A DNA stretch of 64,000 nt from an uncultured Planctomycetota bacterium (GCA_903892515.1 CAITIS010000057.1:175627-239626); one strand, 5' to 3'; counted from the stretch's first letter, positions 36,864 to 45,762 are shown. Numbers and translations are program-made. The notes: generated by a model not told the origin, from the sequence alone.

Positions 36864-37864
36864 TGGCGTTTCGTAATGTGAAAAAAGCGGCCTTGCTGCT
36901 ATCGAGCCTGGACGCGGCCTCGGCCGCCGAGCTGCTGCGCGGCGCCCGGCCGGACATGATCACCGCCTTGGCCACCGAGGTAGCCACGGTGCGGCAATCC
37001 GGCCAGCCAGTGAGCGGCAGCGAGCAGGTGCGCGAGTTCGCCAGCATGCTTGGCGGCAACGCCGATCAGCAGGAAAGCAGTTTCCTGAGCAACATGCTGG
37101 ACAGCGCCGTGGGCAAGACCCAGTCGCTGGAAATGATGCGGCAGGTCAAGCGGGTCATCTTGGCCCGCGATCCGTTCAGCCAGATTCGCAATGGCGAGGT
37201 CAAAGAGATCGCCGCGGCCCTGCGGGGCGAGTCGGCCCAGGTTGTCGCCATCGTGCTTTCGGAATTGCCGTCCAAAAAAAGCCCGGCATTGCTGCTGCTG
37301 TTGGATGAGAAGATTCGTCGCGAGGCCGTCCGCGAGATGACCAGCGGCGAGGACGCCCCGCCGGAAATTCGGCTGCGAGTGGCTGAAGCCATTCGTGCCC
37401 GGCTCGATGGCCAGGCGGGTCCCGGCGCGCAGGCGGCCGAAGCGGGCGACGACCGCCGCGAGGCCCAGTATCGCAAGGTGGCGCTGCTGCTGCGCGGGCT
37501 GGAAAAGGCCCTGCGCGACATCCTCATGCAGAGCATCGCCGAGAAGGACAAGGACGGCTCGGAGCGGATCGCCAAGTTGATGGTGATCTGGGAAGACATT
37601 CCCGCCGTGGCCGACCGCACCATGCAGGAGATCCTGCGAACCATCGACTCACGCAAGCTGGCCCTGGCACTGGTGGACGCCCCCGAGGACGTCAAGAAGA
37701 AGATCCGCACCAACATGTCCGAGCGTGCCAGCTTGATGCTCGACGAAGAAGCGTCCTTGCTGTCGTCGCCCAAGCCCGATGACATCCGCGCAGCCCGCGA
37801 GGCGGTGCTGGAAACGCTGCGGAGTCTCAACGCCAAGGGCGAACTGGCCTTTGAAGAAAAGTAG
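36863..37864 (+). CDS. fliG: Motor switch protein FliG
   Basis: FliG is the rotor protein that contacts the stator. The 333-residue product has the usual length, with armadillo-type helical domains and a C-terminal domain that includes EDIPAVADRTMQEILRTIDSRKLALAL and KKIRTNMSERASLMLDEE, holding the charged residues typical of the torque helix. The N-terminal FliF-binding part reads KKAALLLSSLDAASAAELL. Translation starts at a GTG that overlaps the fliF stop. Confidence 0.93.
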   Translation: MAFRNVKKAALLLSSLDAASAAELLRGARPDMITALATEVATVRQSGQPVSGSEQVREFASMLGGNADQQESSFLSNMLDSAVGKTQSLEMMRQVKRVILARDPFSQIRNGEVKEIAAALRGESAQVVAIVLSELPSKKSPALLLLLDEKIRREAVREMTSGEDAPPEIRLRVAEAIRARLDGQAGPGAQAAEAGDDRREAQYRKVALLLRGLEKALRDILMQSIAEKDKDGSERIAKLMVIWEDIPAVADRTMQEILRTIDSRKLALALVDAPEDVKKKIRTNMSERASLMLDEEASLLSSPKPDDIRAAREAVLETLRSLNAKGELAFEEK

Positions 37865-37870
37865 CCGCTG

Positions 37871-38467
37871 ATGGTCGAACCAATTGTTATCCGGCTGAAC
37901 CGACGCATCGCTTCCGTGGCGACGTCGCGCGTCATGCCCGAGCCGCCGGCGAACCCGGTCAATCATGCCGAGCTTCAGCGGATGGCCACGTTGGATCAGC
38001 GTGAGGCCGCCGTGGAGCAGCAGCGTGTGGAACTCCAGGCCGAGCGTGAGGGAATGCTCCAGGCCAATGCCGCCATGCTGGCGGTGGCCCAGAAGCTCAG
38101 CCAGTATCAGCAGCGCCTGGCGGATGAGGCGGAAGAGAACCTGTTGGAACTGTCGCTCCAGATGGCCCGCAAGGTGCTGATGCAGGAAATTCAGGCCGGG
38201 CGATATGAGATAGACCCGATTCTCGCCGAGGCGATTTCCAAGCTGCCGCCGCGGCAGGACGCAACGGTCCGGCTGAACCCGCAGGACCTGGCCCGCAGCG
38301 GCCTGGCCAAGAGCCCGCCGAGCGGCGAGACCGGGACGTTGACGTACGTGGCCGACCCGACGATCGCCCCGGGCGAGTGCGTGCTGGAATCTTCCGACGG
38401 CGTGCTGGAATCGCGGATCGATACGCACATGGATGAAATTGCCCGTGCCTTAAGAGGGCACGAGTAA
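37871..38467 (+). CDS. fliH: Export ATPase regulator FliH
   Basis: FliH holds the export ATPase FliI and links it to the C-ring. The 198-residue protein has a Glu/Gln-rich coiled coil (about 50-95, EAAVEQQRVELQAEREGM) and a C-terminal domain with LEDLARSGL- and PGECVLESSDGVLESRIDTHMDEI-like segments typical of FliH/SctL. It is six bases after fliG and precedes fliI after a 178-base gap filled by palindromes. Confidence 0.88.
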   Translation: MVEPIVIRLNRRIASVATSRVMPEPPANPVNHAELQRMATLDQREAAVEQQRVELQAEREGMLQANAAMLAVAQKLSQYQQRLADEAEENLLELSLQMARKVLMQEIQAGRYEIDPILAEAISKLPPRQDATVRLNPQDLARSGLAKSPPSGETGTLTYVADPTIAPGECVLESSDGVLESRIDTHMDEIARALRGHE

Positions 38468-38645
38468 AGATCAGGTGCCATGGCCGTCTCGGCCATGTGT
38501 GTCATGGGCGTCTCGCCCATGGAGCTTGCCGAGCACGGCCAAGACACCCACAGCCGAGGGCGGCTGTGCCACGAAGACGCACGGCCGGGACGGCCGTGAC
38601 ACGCACGGGCGAGACGCCCGTGTCACGAGTAGAAGCAGAATTGCC
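38468..38645. repeat. Block of dispersed palindromes between fliH and fliI
   Basis: At least four elements follow one another: CATGGCCG-TCT-CGGCCATG at about 38479, CATGGGCG-TCT-CGCCCATG at about 38503, CACAGCCG-AGGG-CGGCTGTG at 38549-38568, and further ACGGGCGAGACGCCCGT-type units to about 38625. Reading frames crossing it are artefacts of these repeats. Confidence 0.75.
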
Positions 38646-40004
38646 ATGAACCTGGACAAGTATCAAAGCAGGCTGGATCGCGTTTCACTGATGCCGCTGT
38701 GCGGCAAGGTGGTGCGCGTCACGGGCCTGACGTTGGAGTCCAAGGGCCCCAGCGTGGGCGTGGGGCAACTCTGCGAAATCCGGCTATCAAACGGACGGCG
38801 GATCCTGGCCGAGGTCGTGGGCTTCCAGAACGAAAATCGCGTGCTGTTGCCGCTGGAGGGCGTCGACGGCATCGCGCTGAACGACCCGGTGATCGCCCAC
38901 TCGGGCTCGCGGCAGATCGCTCTGTCGCCGGATCTGCTGGGTCGGGTTCTGGACGGTCTGGGCCGGCCCATGGATGAGCGCGGACCCATCCGCGCCCTGG
39001 AGATGCGGTCCCTGGACCGCGCCAGCCCGCCGCCGCTGAGCCGCAAACCCATCACCGAACCGCTGTCGTTGGGCGTTCGCGCCATCGACGGCCTGCTGAC
39101 CTGCGGCAAGGGCCAGCGCGTCGGCATCTTCGCCGGCAGCGGCGTGGGCAAGAGCACGCTGCTGGGCGAGATCGCCCGCGCCAGTTCGGCTGAGGTGAAC
39201 GTGCTGGCGCTGGTGGGCGAACGCGGGCGCGAGGTGCGGGCCTTCATGGAAGAATCGCTGGGCCCCAAAGGCCTGGCCAAGAGCGTAGTGGTGGTTGCCA
39301 CGGCCGATGCCTCGCCGCTGCAGCGCGTCAAGGCCGCCTTCACCGCCATCACCATCGCCGAATACTTCCGCGACCAGGGCAAGGACGTGCTGTTCATGAT
39401 GGACTCGCTGACGCGCTTCGCCCACGCCCAGCGCGAGATCGGCCTGGCCAGCGGCGAGCCGCCCACCACCAAGGGGTATTGCCCCAGCGTCTTTAGCCTG
39501 CTGCCCAAGCTGACCGAGCGGCTGGGCTGTGCCGAGCATGGCAGCATCACCGGCATGCTGAGCATTCTGGTCGACAACGACGACATGAACGACCCGCTGG
39601 CCGACAGCGCCCGTTCGCTGCTGGACGGCCACTTCGTGCTCTCGCGCCGGCTGGCCGAGCAGGGGCATTACCCCGCCATCGACATTCTCCAGAGCGTCAG
39701 CCGGTTGATGCCGTCGGTGACCAGCAAGGCCCACCGGCGGGCCGCCCAGAACTTCCGGGCCATCTATTCGACGTACCTGGGCGCCGAGGATCTGATCCAC
39801 ATCGGCGCTTTTCAGTCCGGCAGCAGTCCGCGAATCGACCGGGCCATTACGCTGATCGATCGGCTCAAGGAGTTTCTCATCCAGGCGGTGAACAACAGCA
39901 CGCCCTTTGAGCAGACCGTGGCCCAGTTGCAAGAGGTCACGCGGACGTGGGATGCGCTGATGCCCGATGACGGGCCGACTTCCCGGCCCGCTGAGGTGGC
40001 GTGA
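38646..40004 (+). CDS. fliI: Flagellar export ATPase FliI
   Basis: FliI is the hexameric ATPase of the flagellar type III export apparatus, related to the F1 beta subunit. The 452-residue protein has Walker A GSGVGKST (K169), the VLALVGERGREVRAFMEE segment and MDSLTRFAHAQREIGLASGEPPTTKGY, all diagnostic. The ATG at 38646 fits the family N-terminus; the frame is open upstream only through repeats. There is no strong Shine-Dalgarno. The stop overlaps the fliJ start (TGATG). Confidence 0.96.
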   Translation: MNLDKYQSRLDRVSLMPLCGKVVRVTGLTLESKGPSVGVGQLCEIRLSNGRRILAEVVGFQNENRVLLPLEGVDGIALNDPVIAHSGSRQIALSPDLLGRVLDGLGRPMDERGPIRALEMRSLDRASPPPLSRKPITEPLSLGVRAIDGLLTCGKGQRVGIFAGSGVGKSTLLGEIARASSAEVNVLALVGERGREVRAFMEESLGPKGLAKSVVVVATADASPLQRVKAAFTAITIAEYFRDQGKDVLFMMDSLTRFAHAQREIGLASGEPPTTKGYCPSVFSLLPKLTERLGCAEHGSITGMLSILVDNDDMNDPLADSARSLLDGHFVLSRRLAEQGHYPAIDILQSVSRLMPSVTSKAHRRAAQNFRAIYSTYLGAEDLIHIGAFQSGSSPRIDRAITLIDRLKEFLIQAVNNSTPFEQTVAQLQEVTRTWDALMPDDGPTSRPAEVA

Positions 40005-40459
40005 TGAAGCGGTTCCGTTGGCGACTTCAGGCCGTGCTGGACGTGGCGGCGATGCGTGAGCAGTCGGCCCGGCTGGAGATGTTTCGCCTGGCCGCGCAGG
40101 CCACGTCGCTGCGGCAGGGCATTCTGGCGGTTCAGCAGGAAGTGCGCGACGCCTTTGCGGAGCTGGCCAAACGGGAACTGCCCGAGCGGCTCAGCAACCA
40201 CCAGGTGATGCTGACTTGTGCCGAGACGGCGCGGCAAGAGATTCAGAAGCTGGAGCGAAACCTTGCCCAGGTGCGGAAGCAGCGGGACGAGACGCTGGCC
40301 AAGGTAGTGGCGCTGCGGTCGCGGCGAAAGACGCTCGAACAGCTCAGGGAAGAGGCCCAGCGCAAGTACATCCAGGAATACGAGGCCTTGGAGCAGAAGC
40401 AGATGGACGACCTCGCCAATGTGCGGTCGGCCCGGCAAAGCATGGGCGCCAGGGCCTGA
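40004..40459 (+). CDS. fliJ: Flagellar export coiled-coil protein FliJ
   Basis: FliJ is the stalk of the export ATPase complex, resembling the gamma subunit of F1. The 151-residue product is an antiparallel coiled coil with FRWRLQAVLDVAAMREQSARLEM at the start and a long Glu/Arg/Gln-rich body. Position directly after fliI with overlapping stop and start supports the call. A GTG three bases earlier is an alternative start. Confidence 0.88.
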   Translation: MKRFRWRLQAVLDVAAMREQSARLEMFRLAAQATSLRQGILAVQQEVRDAFAELAKRELPERLSNHQVMLTCAETARQEIQKLERNLAQVRKQRDETLAKVVALRSRRKTLEQLREEAQRKYIQEYEALEQKQMDDLANVRSARQSMGARA

Positions 40460-40559
40460 TGTGGATCAGTCCGCAGGCAAGGTGAGACTGGCCATGTGGA
40501 GCGTCGGGCATAGCTAGAGCCGCCAGACGGCGCGGCTCAAGCTATGGCACCCGGCCTGA

Positions 40560-40640
40560 GACGGCACGGCCGAGACGGCTGCGACGCGTACGGGCGAGAT
40601 GGCCGCGACACGCACGGGCGAGACGCCCGTGTCACGAGAA
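40560..40640. repeat. Dispersed GGGCG/CGCCC palindromes before the MotE-like gene
   Basis: Three tandem units of the ACGGGCGAGACGCCCGTGTCACGAG kind, abbreviated, with decreasing similarity toward the left. Confidence 0.7.
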
Positions 40641-40653
40641 CGGAGTTGAAGGA

Positions 40654-41316
40654 ATGAATATCAAGAAGATCGTCATCATCGGCGTCGTGACGGCGGCCAG
40701 TTTCGGCGTGATGTTCGGGCTGTCCAAACGCAAGGCGCACGAGCGGCAGCAACAGGAAGCCGCCGCGGCCGCGAGCAAGCCGGCGGCGTCGGAACCTGCC
40801 CACGCTGAAGCTGAGCAAGCCCGGGCGGCGGCCGAGGTGGCGGCGCTCCGGCCCCAGGAAAAGGCGCTGGAAGAAATGCAGCGCGAGTACCGCCAGAAGC
40901 TCGACGCCTGCCGCAAGAAGGAAGAGGAACTGGCGACGCTGGCCAAGCGTGTGCAACTGGAGCAGGACCTGCTCAAGAAGCAGGCCCAGGATCTCGAGAC
41001 GCTGCAGATGCAGTTGGTGGCGCCGCTGACGAGGCTGAAGGAAGCCCAGGCCGAGCTGCAGAAGTCGCGTGTCACCATCGCGGCCTCGGAGAAGGCGAAC
41101 CTCAAGCGCACCGCCACCATTTACGCCAGCATGGACGCCGCTGCCGGCGGGCGCATCCTGGCCGACATGGTGGCCAACAACAAGGAAGATGATGCCGCCC
41201 GCATTCTGTTCTACATGCAGGAGCGGCCCGCTGCCAAGCTGCTGGCGGAGATCCCCGATCGTGGAACGGCGGCCAAGCTGTTCGACAGACTCAAGGTTAT
41301 CAAGGAAGAGAGCTGA
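40654..41316 (+). CDS. MotE-like coiled-coil membrane protein
   Basis: The 220-residue product has an N-terminal membrane helix (about 4-21), an Ala/Glu-rich coiled coil (about 35-150) and a C-terminal domain. That domain contains ATIYASMDAAAGGRILADM and AARILFYMQERPAAKLLAEI, resembling the MgtE N-terminal fold found in MotE/YlxF-type proteins. In Rhizobium MotE is a periplasmic chaperone for MotC, and related proteins lie between fliJ and stator genes in many species. Here it sits between fliJ and motA, consistent with a stator-assembly role. GAAGGA precedes the ATG. Confidence 0.7.
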   Translation: MNIKKIVIIGVVTAASFGVMFGLSKRKAHERQQQEAAAAASKPAASEPAHAEAEQARAAAEVAALRPQEKALEEMQREYRQKLDACRKKEEELATLAKRVQLEQDLLKKQAQDLETLQMQLVAPLTRLKEAQAELQKSRVTIAASEKANLKRTATIYASMDAAAGGRILADMVANNKEDDAARILFYMQERPAAKLLAEIPDRGTAAKLFDRLKVIKEES

Positions 41317-41319
41317 GCC

Positions 41320-42093
41320 GTGGATATCGCAACTGTAATTGGAGTGTTCGTGGGGCTGGGTTGCATGGCCGTGGCGGTGCTCGCCGACGGCGGCGACTTC
41401 ATGCTGTTCTTTCATATCCCGGCCGTCGTGGTGGTGCTGGGCGGCACGCTGGCGGCCACCTGCGTACACTTCTCGCTGCCACAGGTGCTCAAGCTCCTTC
41501 CGGTGCTGAAAAAAACGCTCTTCTACCCCATGCCCAATGAGCAGGACCTGATCCAGAAGATGGTGAACTATTCCGCCATCAACCGCCGCGACGGGGCATT
41601 GGCGCTGGAGAAGGAACTGCCCAAGGCCGGCGACGCGTTCCTGGTCAAGGCCGTGCAGATGGTCATCGACGGCCAGAGTGCCGAGGCGATTCACAAGCAG
41701 CTCTCCATGGAGATTCAGTACCTCGCCGAACGTCACCACGAAGGCAAAAAGATGCTGGAGTTCATGGGCTCGGGCTGCCCGGCCTTTGGCATGGTCGGCA
41801 CCCTCATCGGCCTGGTGCAGATGTTCAGCCACATGGACAACCCCAGCAGTATCGGCAAGGGCATGGCCGTGGCGTTGGTGTGCACGTTCTACGGCGCGTT
41901 CCTGGCCAACCTGTTTTTCCTGCCGCTGGCGGGCAAGTTGACCCTGCGTACGAAGCGCGAAGGGCTGCTGCGGGAAATGATCTTGGAAGGCGTGCTGGTC
42001 ATCGTGAAGGGCGAAAGCCCCACGGCCGTGCGCGAGACCATGCAGGCGTTCGTCTCGGCCAGTCACCGCGAAGATTTTAAGCCGAAGGTATAG
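41320..42093 (+). CDS. motA: Flagellar stator protein MotA
   Basis: MotA forms the pentameric ring of the ion-driven stator. The 257-residue protein has four membrane helices; conserved features are VVVLGGTLAATCVHF, the cytoplasmic loop, GMVGTLIGLVQMF and AVALVCTFYGAFLANLFFLPLAGKL. It is closer to the PomA/MotA-PomA group in length. The start is a GTG three bases after the preceding gene. It is followed by two motB-like genes, an unusual arrangement. Confidence 0.94.
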   Translation: MDIATVIGVFVGLGCMAVAVLADGGDFMLFFHIPAVVVVLGGTLAATCVHFSLPQVLKLLPVLKKTLFYPMPNEQDLIQKMVNYSAINRRDGALALEKELPKAGDAFLVKAVQMVIDGQSAEAIHKQLSMEIQYLAERHHEGKKMLEFMGSGCPAFGMVGTLIGLVQMFSHMDNPSSIGKGMAVALVCTFYGAFLANLFFLPLAGKLTLRTKREGLLREMILEGVLVIVKGESPTAVRETMQAFVSASHREDFKPKV

Positions 42094-42098
42094 CGTCC

Positions 42099-42770
42099 AT
42101 GGGCAAAAAAGGCGAAGAAGAGAGCAGCGGCGAGAGCGTAGGGCTGTGGTACGTCTCGTTTAGCGACATGATCACGCTGTTGCTGTCGTTCTTCGTCATG
42201 CTTTCGACCTTCTCGACGTACGACAAGGGCTCGTTGGAGAAGATCCATAACGCCTGGGCCCAGGTCGCCAACTATTCGATCTTTCCCGGCAAGGAAGACA
42301 AGGGCGGCGTGACCGCCACGGGCAAGATGAGCTCGGAATTCACCCGCGACGGGGCGGAGCGGCAGCCGGCGGAAGAGCCTGTCCACGCCGGCGTGCCGCA
42401 ATCCATGGGGCAGAGCATTACCAACGACGCCTACAGCGACCGCCGGGTGTTCTACATTCCCTCCAGCCGGCTGTTCTTCGGCAATGGCTGTAGCCTGATG
42501 CCGGCGGGCAAGACGCACTTGAAGTTGCTGGCGTCGTTCTTAAAGGCCATGCCCTGCCAAGTCGTCATCATGGAAAGCGCGCCCAATGCCGACGCCGATG
42601 CCATGATGCAGCGCGGGCTGGAGCGGTCGTGGGTGATCATCGACTACTTCGTCCGGGAAGGCGCGATTTCCGCCGGCCGGTTCCGGGTCAAGACGCCCAC
42701 CAGCGAGATCGCCCAGCGCACGGGCGGCCGGGCGGTCATGGAAATCACGCTGCTGGCGCGAGGCCTGTGA
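42099..42770 (+). CDS. motB: Stator protein MotB-like, first copy
   Basis: The 223-residue product has the single MotB transmembrane helix with the ion-binding aspartate D23 (YVSFSDMITLLLSFFVML). The periplasmic region ends in an OmpA/MotB-like peptidoglycan-binding domain (about 110-222), but the canonical GHTD...RA motif is altered (ESAPNADADA). It follows motA by five bases, and the second copy follows it by one base. It could pair with MotA alone or in a mixed B1/B2 dimer. Confidence 0.85.
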   Translation: MGKKGEEESSGESVGLWYVSFSDMITLLLSFFVMLSTFSTYDKGSLEKIHNAWAQVANYSIFPGKEDKGGVTATGKMSSEFTRDGAERQPAEEPVHAGVPQSMGQSITNDAYSDRRVFYIPSSRLFFGNGCSLMPAGKTHLKLLASFLKAMPCQVVIMESAPNADADAMMQRGLERSWVIIDYFVREGAISAGRFRVKTPTSEIAQRTGGRAVMEITLLARGL

Positions 42771-42771
42771 C

Positions 42772-43539
42772 ATGAAACAAAAAGCCGAAGAGCAAGGCGA
42801 AAAGGTGCCGCTGTGGATCATCTCCTTTGCGGACATGATCACGCTGCTGCTGTCCTTCTTCGTCATGTTGCAGACGATGGCCAAGAGCCAGGACGGCACG
42901 CTTTTTGGCGAGAGCCAGGAGTCCTTCCGCCGGGCGATCAACGGCATGGGCTTGCCCGAGATTCTGTTGGGTCGGCGCGAAGTCGTGGAGTTGGATTACC
43001 ACAAGCTGCAATATCCGACCGAGGAGGCGCCCGAGCCAGGTCCCTCCGAGCCGCATCCGCGCGTCATCGACGCCGACGACGAAACGATTCGCCGGCTGTT
43101 TGACGATCTCAAGCAGCAGATGGACGTGCAGGCGGACAATGAGCCTGAGGCCACCTTGGCGCGGATGGTGACGCCGATCGTATTTGAGCCCGGCAAGGCC
43201 GCGCTGAGCCAGAAGAACCAGGATTATCTCCTGGGCCTGGCCACGACCATTCAGCACGACTTGGGCAGCCGGCGCGTGAGTGTGCGCGTTATGGGCATGG
43301 CACCGGACGTGCCCGACGCCCACGCGGCCTTTCTGGTGTCGGCCCAGCGGGCATCGGCCGTGCTGAAGGTGTTGCAGGAAAAGCTGGGAGTGGATCAAAC
43401 TCAGGCGGCCGGCTGGACGATGAATGCTGAGGGCGCCGGAGTCGGTACGGACTTGTGCCGCCAGCTTGGCCTAGAAGGCAAAGGCGCCCAGGTCGTAATT
43501 GTGATTACAGAAAGCGGGTCCAGCAGCCATGGCGGATAA
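42772..43539 (+). CDS. motB2: Stator protein MotB-like, second copy
   Basis: The 255-residue product has a transmembrane helix very similar to the first copy (WIISFADMITLLLSFFVML, D21) but a different periplasmic part. That part has a longer acidic linker (about 75-130) and an OmpA-like domain with PIVFEPGKAALSQKN and SVRVMGMAPD in place of the usual GHTD motif. The membrane helices are close relatives while the periplasmic domains have diverged, which points to an old duplication. The last eleven bases overlap fliL. Confidence 0.85.
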   Translation: MKQKAEEQGEKVPLWIISFADMITLLLSFFVMLQTMAKSQDGTLFGESQESFRRAINGMGLPEILLGRREVVELDYHKLQYPTEEAPEPGPSEPHPRVIDADDETIRRLFDDLKQQMDVQADNEPEATLARMVTPIVFEPGKAALSQKNQDYLLGLATTIQHDLGSRRVSVRVMGMAPDVPDAHAAFLVSAQRASAVLKVLQEKLGVDQTQAAGWTMNAEGAGVGTDLCRQLGLEGKGAQVVIVITESGSSSHGG

Positions 43540-44104
43540 TGACAAAACAGCAGCCGACGAAGTGGCCAGCAAGGTCGCCGGCGGCGGCACGGGCAAGATC
43601 ATCAAGCTCGCGGGCATATGCGTCGGGGCGATGCTCGTGGCGGGCATTGCCGGGTACTTCTCGGGCGGGCTGTCTCCCAACAAGGCCGAGGCCGGCCCCG
43701 CCGAGGGCCACGCCGCAGCCAGCAGTTCTGAGGAAGGGTCTTCCCATGGCTCGGCCAAGAAGGACGCCGACAAGAACGACGGCGACTTCGCCTACATCGA
43801 TTTCGAGCCTATCGTGGTCAACCTTGACGAGGCGCGACTGGCCCGGTACATCCGAACGGCCATCACCCTGGCCGTCGTCCAGGCCGACCACAAGGAGGCG
43901 GACAGAGTCATTCAACGCAGCATGCCCGAGGTGCGAAGCTGGCTGACGATCAAGCTGGCCGGCTGTTCGCTGGAGAACGTTCGCGGCGAGAAAAACCTTA
44001 CTCGCCTGTGCCGCGAGATCGCCGACGCCCTGAACGCCCGGCTGTGGCCTAACGAACGCCCGCTCATCCACCACGTGCTGCTCAAGGAGGTCGCCGTTCA
44101 GTGA
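43529..44104 (+). CDS. fliL: Flagellar basal-body protein FliL
   Basis: FliL is a single-pass protein that forms rings around the stators. The 191-residue product has one N-terminal membrane helix (about 24-48, IIKLAGICVGAMLVAGIAGYF), a Ser/Ala/Glu/Lys-rich linker and a periplasmic domain. That domain starts YIDFEPIVVNLDEARLARYIRTAITLAV, with the family C-terminus LIHHVLLKEVAVQ. It overlaps motB2 upstream and fliM downstream, indicating tight coupling. Confidence 0.9.
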   Translation: MADNDKTAADEVASKVAGGGTGKIIKLAGICVGAMLVAGIAGYFSGGLSPNKAEAGPAEGHAAASSSEEGSSHGSAKKDADKNDGDFAYIDFEPIVVNLDEARLARYIRTAITLAVVQADHKEADRVIQRSMPEVRSWLTIKLAGCSLENVRGEKNLTRLCREIADALNARLWPNERPLIHHVLLKEVAVQ

Positions 44105-45057
44105 TCCACGCCGGCCACCATTCCGATCGCGGGCTATTGCGGACGATCCTCCAGGCCGGCGGGCAGCAGCCCCGGCCCGTCGCGCCCGCCGTCGAGGCTC
44201 TCGACTTCGACTTCGCCGTGCCGCATCGTTTCAGCCGGGCGGAACTGGCCACCCTCGCGAGCTTCCACGCCGAAATAGCAGAAAAAATGTCCGCTACCAT
44301 GTCGGCGCTGCTGGGCGGGCGCGCCATCACCCTCACTCACGAGGGCAGAACCGAGTGCTACGCGTCGGCCCTGGCCAAAGCCGATGGCGAAAGTTACGTC
44401 ATCAACCTGCTCGACGATGCGCAGAAGCTCTGCGGGTACATGTCCATCACCCTTATCTCCGCCGCCGGTTGGGTGGCCAGGCTGCTGGGGCGAGTCATGG
44501 CCCCCAGCGACGCCGGTCGCGACCTCTCGCAATTGGAGATGGTCTTGCTGATGGACGTGATCACATCAGCCGTGACGGCTGCGTCGCTCGTCTTTGAGAA
44601 GAATCGGCTGCGGCCGCTGCGCCGATCCGACCAGGCGCGGAAGGGCCGGATTCAGCACGCAACCGGCTCGGATGAATTCGTGGCGATGAGTTTCGGCTGT
44701 CCGCAGTCGCCGACGCTGGGCTTCGACCTGTGCATATCCTCGGCCTTGCTGGCGGCGGTGGCCGGCGAGAATCGCGGCGCCGCCCGCTCGCCGGAGCAGC
44801 TTCGGCAGGAACTGTTGGCGCACCTCGAAAATCTGCCCGTAAAAGGCGATGTTATCCTGGGCACATCGGCCGTGGCGATGAGCGACATGCTCTCGCTTCA
44901 GCCCGGCGACGTGCTGCTCGTCGATAAGAAGGCGCACGAGCCGCTGGAATTTGTGGTGAACGGCCAGACGCTGTTGCAGGGGCACCTGTGCAGTTGTCAG
45001 GGCCGCTACGCCCTCGAAATCTGTGAGAAGACCAAGGCGAAAGGTAGTGCGATATGA
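44101..45057 (+). CDS. fliM: Motor switch protein FliM, diverged
   Basis: The 318-residue product has the FliM architecture: a CheC-like middle domain (about 55-235) and a C-terminal SpoA domain (about 240-315, LGTSAVAMSDMLSLQPGDVLLVDKKAHEPLEFVVNGQ in outline). The N-terminus reads LLRTILQAG and lacks the usual EIDALL peptide that binds CheY-P. The GGxG turn of the middle domain is replaced by GRVMAPSD. It is still in the standard place between fliL and fliN. The start is a GTG overlapping the fliL stop. How CheY reaches the switch here is an open question. Confidence 0.82.
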   Translation: MIHAGHHSDRGLLRTILQAGGQQPRPVAPAVEALDFDFAVPHRFSRAELATLASFHAEIAEKMSATMSALLGGRAITLTHEGRTECYASALAKADGESYVINLLDDAQKLCGYMSITLISAAGWVARLLGRVMAPSDAGRDLSQLEMVLLMDVITSAVTAASLVFEKNRLRPLRRSDQARKGRIQHATGSDEFVAMSFGCPQSPTLGFDLCISSALLAAVAGENRGAARSPEQLRQELLAHLENLPVKGDVILGTSAVAMSDMLSLQPGDVLLVDKKAHEPLEFVVNGQTLLQGHLCSCQGRYALEICEKTKAKGSAI

Positions 45058-45491
45058 CACCGGTGGAAACCGTCAGCGATACAATCCAGACGCAGCCTCA
45101 AGTCCAGCCCCAGGCCCAGTCGTCAAGCGAGCCGCCCCAGAGCCCAGCGACGCCAGAACCAACGGCCGACCCGACCGTCGAGGTGCATGAGGCGGAGTTG
45201 AGGGAAGTGGCGCCTCAGGCCGTCAAAGCGCCGGCCGGGCAGATTGACATTCTACTGGATACGGCCGTGCCGGTGTCGGCCACGCTGGGCTCGGCCGAAG
45301 TGCTGGTGCGTGATGTGCTGCAATGGGGCCCCGGCTCGGTGCTCAAGCTCGACCGGCACACCGGCGAGCCCGTGGATCTATACTTGCGCGGCGTGAAGTT
45401 CGCTACCGGCCACATCGTGGTGGTGGGCGACCAACTGGGCGTGCGGATCAAGGAAGTCCTTTCCGGCGGCCCGGCCACCGGGGAAGCTTAA
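45054..45491 (+). CDS. fliN: Motor switch protein FliN
   Basis: FliN forms the lower rim of the C-ring and binds FliH. The 145-residue protein has a Pro/Gln/Glu-rich N-terminal tail (1-60) and a SpoA domain (about 65-140) with ILLDTAVPVSATLGSAEVLVRDVLQWGPGSVLKLDR in pattern and a GVRIKEVL end. It overlaps the fliM stop by four bases. Confidence 0.93.
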   Translation: MTPVETVSDTIQTQPQVQPQAQSSSEPPQSPATPEPTADPTVEVHEAELREVAPQAVKAPAGQIDILLDTAVPVSATLGSAEVLVRDVLQWGPGSVLKLDRHTGEPVDLYLRGVKFATGHIVVVGDQLGVRIKEVLSGGPATGEA

Positions 45492-45507
45492 CGAAAGGAC
45501 GCAGACG

Positions 45508-45696
45508 ATGCTGGCGGAAACGTACTACGTGCCGGCGTATGGAATCGGCTGGGGCACGCTGGCGTTGCTGAACGCGGGACTGGCCCAGAGCAAAGGTTCC
45601 AGCGGGCTGCTGTGGTTCCTGTTTTCCCTGTTCTTAGGGCCGATCGCGACCTTCATCCTGGTTGTCTTTATGAATTCCACCAAGCCCAAAGCGTAG
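45508..45696 (+). CDS. Small membrane protein downstream of fliN
   Basis: A 62-residue protein with two likely membrane segments (WGTLALLNAGLAQ and LLWFLFSLFLGPIATFILVVFM) and a Lys-rich tail. AAGGA stands nine bases before the ATG and it follows fliN by 16 bases, so it is probably a real gene of the same unit. I do not recognise the family. It could be an accessory to the motor or export gate, or unrelated. Confidence 0.5.
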   Translation: MLAETYYVPAYGIGWGTLALLNAGLAQSKGSSGLLWFLFSLFLGPIATFILVVFMNSTKPKA

Positions 45697-45762
45697 GGCG
45701 GCTCGGCCAGAAATGCAGCAGGGCTTGGCCGTCACGCCTGGCTGGTGGGGCCGCCGAGCCGG

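Noticed and set aside
40537-42066. 509-codon open frame on the - strand opposite motA and the MotE-like gene
   Set aside because: Spans two real genes and a repeat block; the end translates the palindromes.
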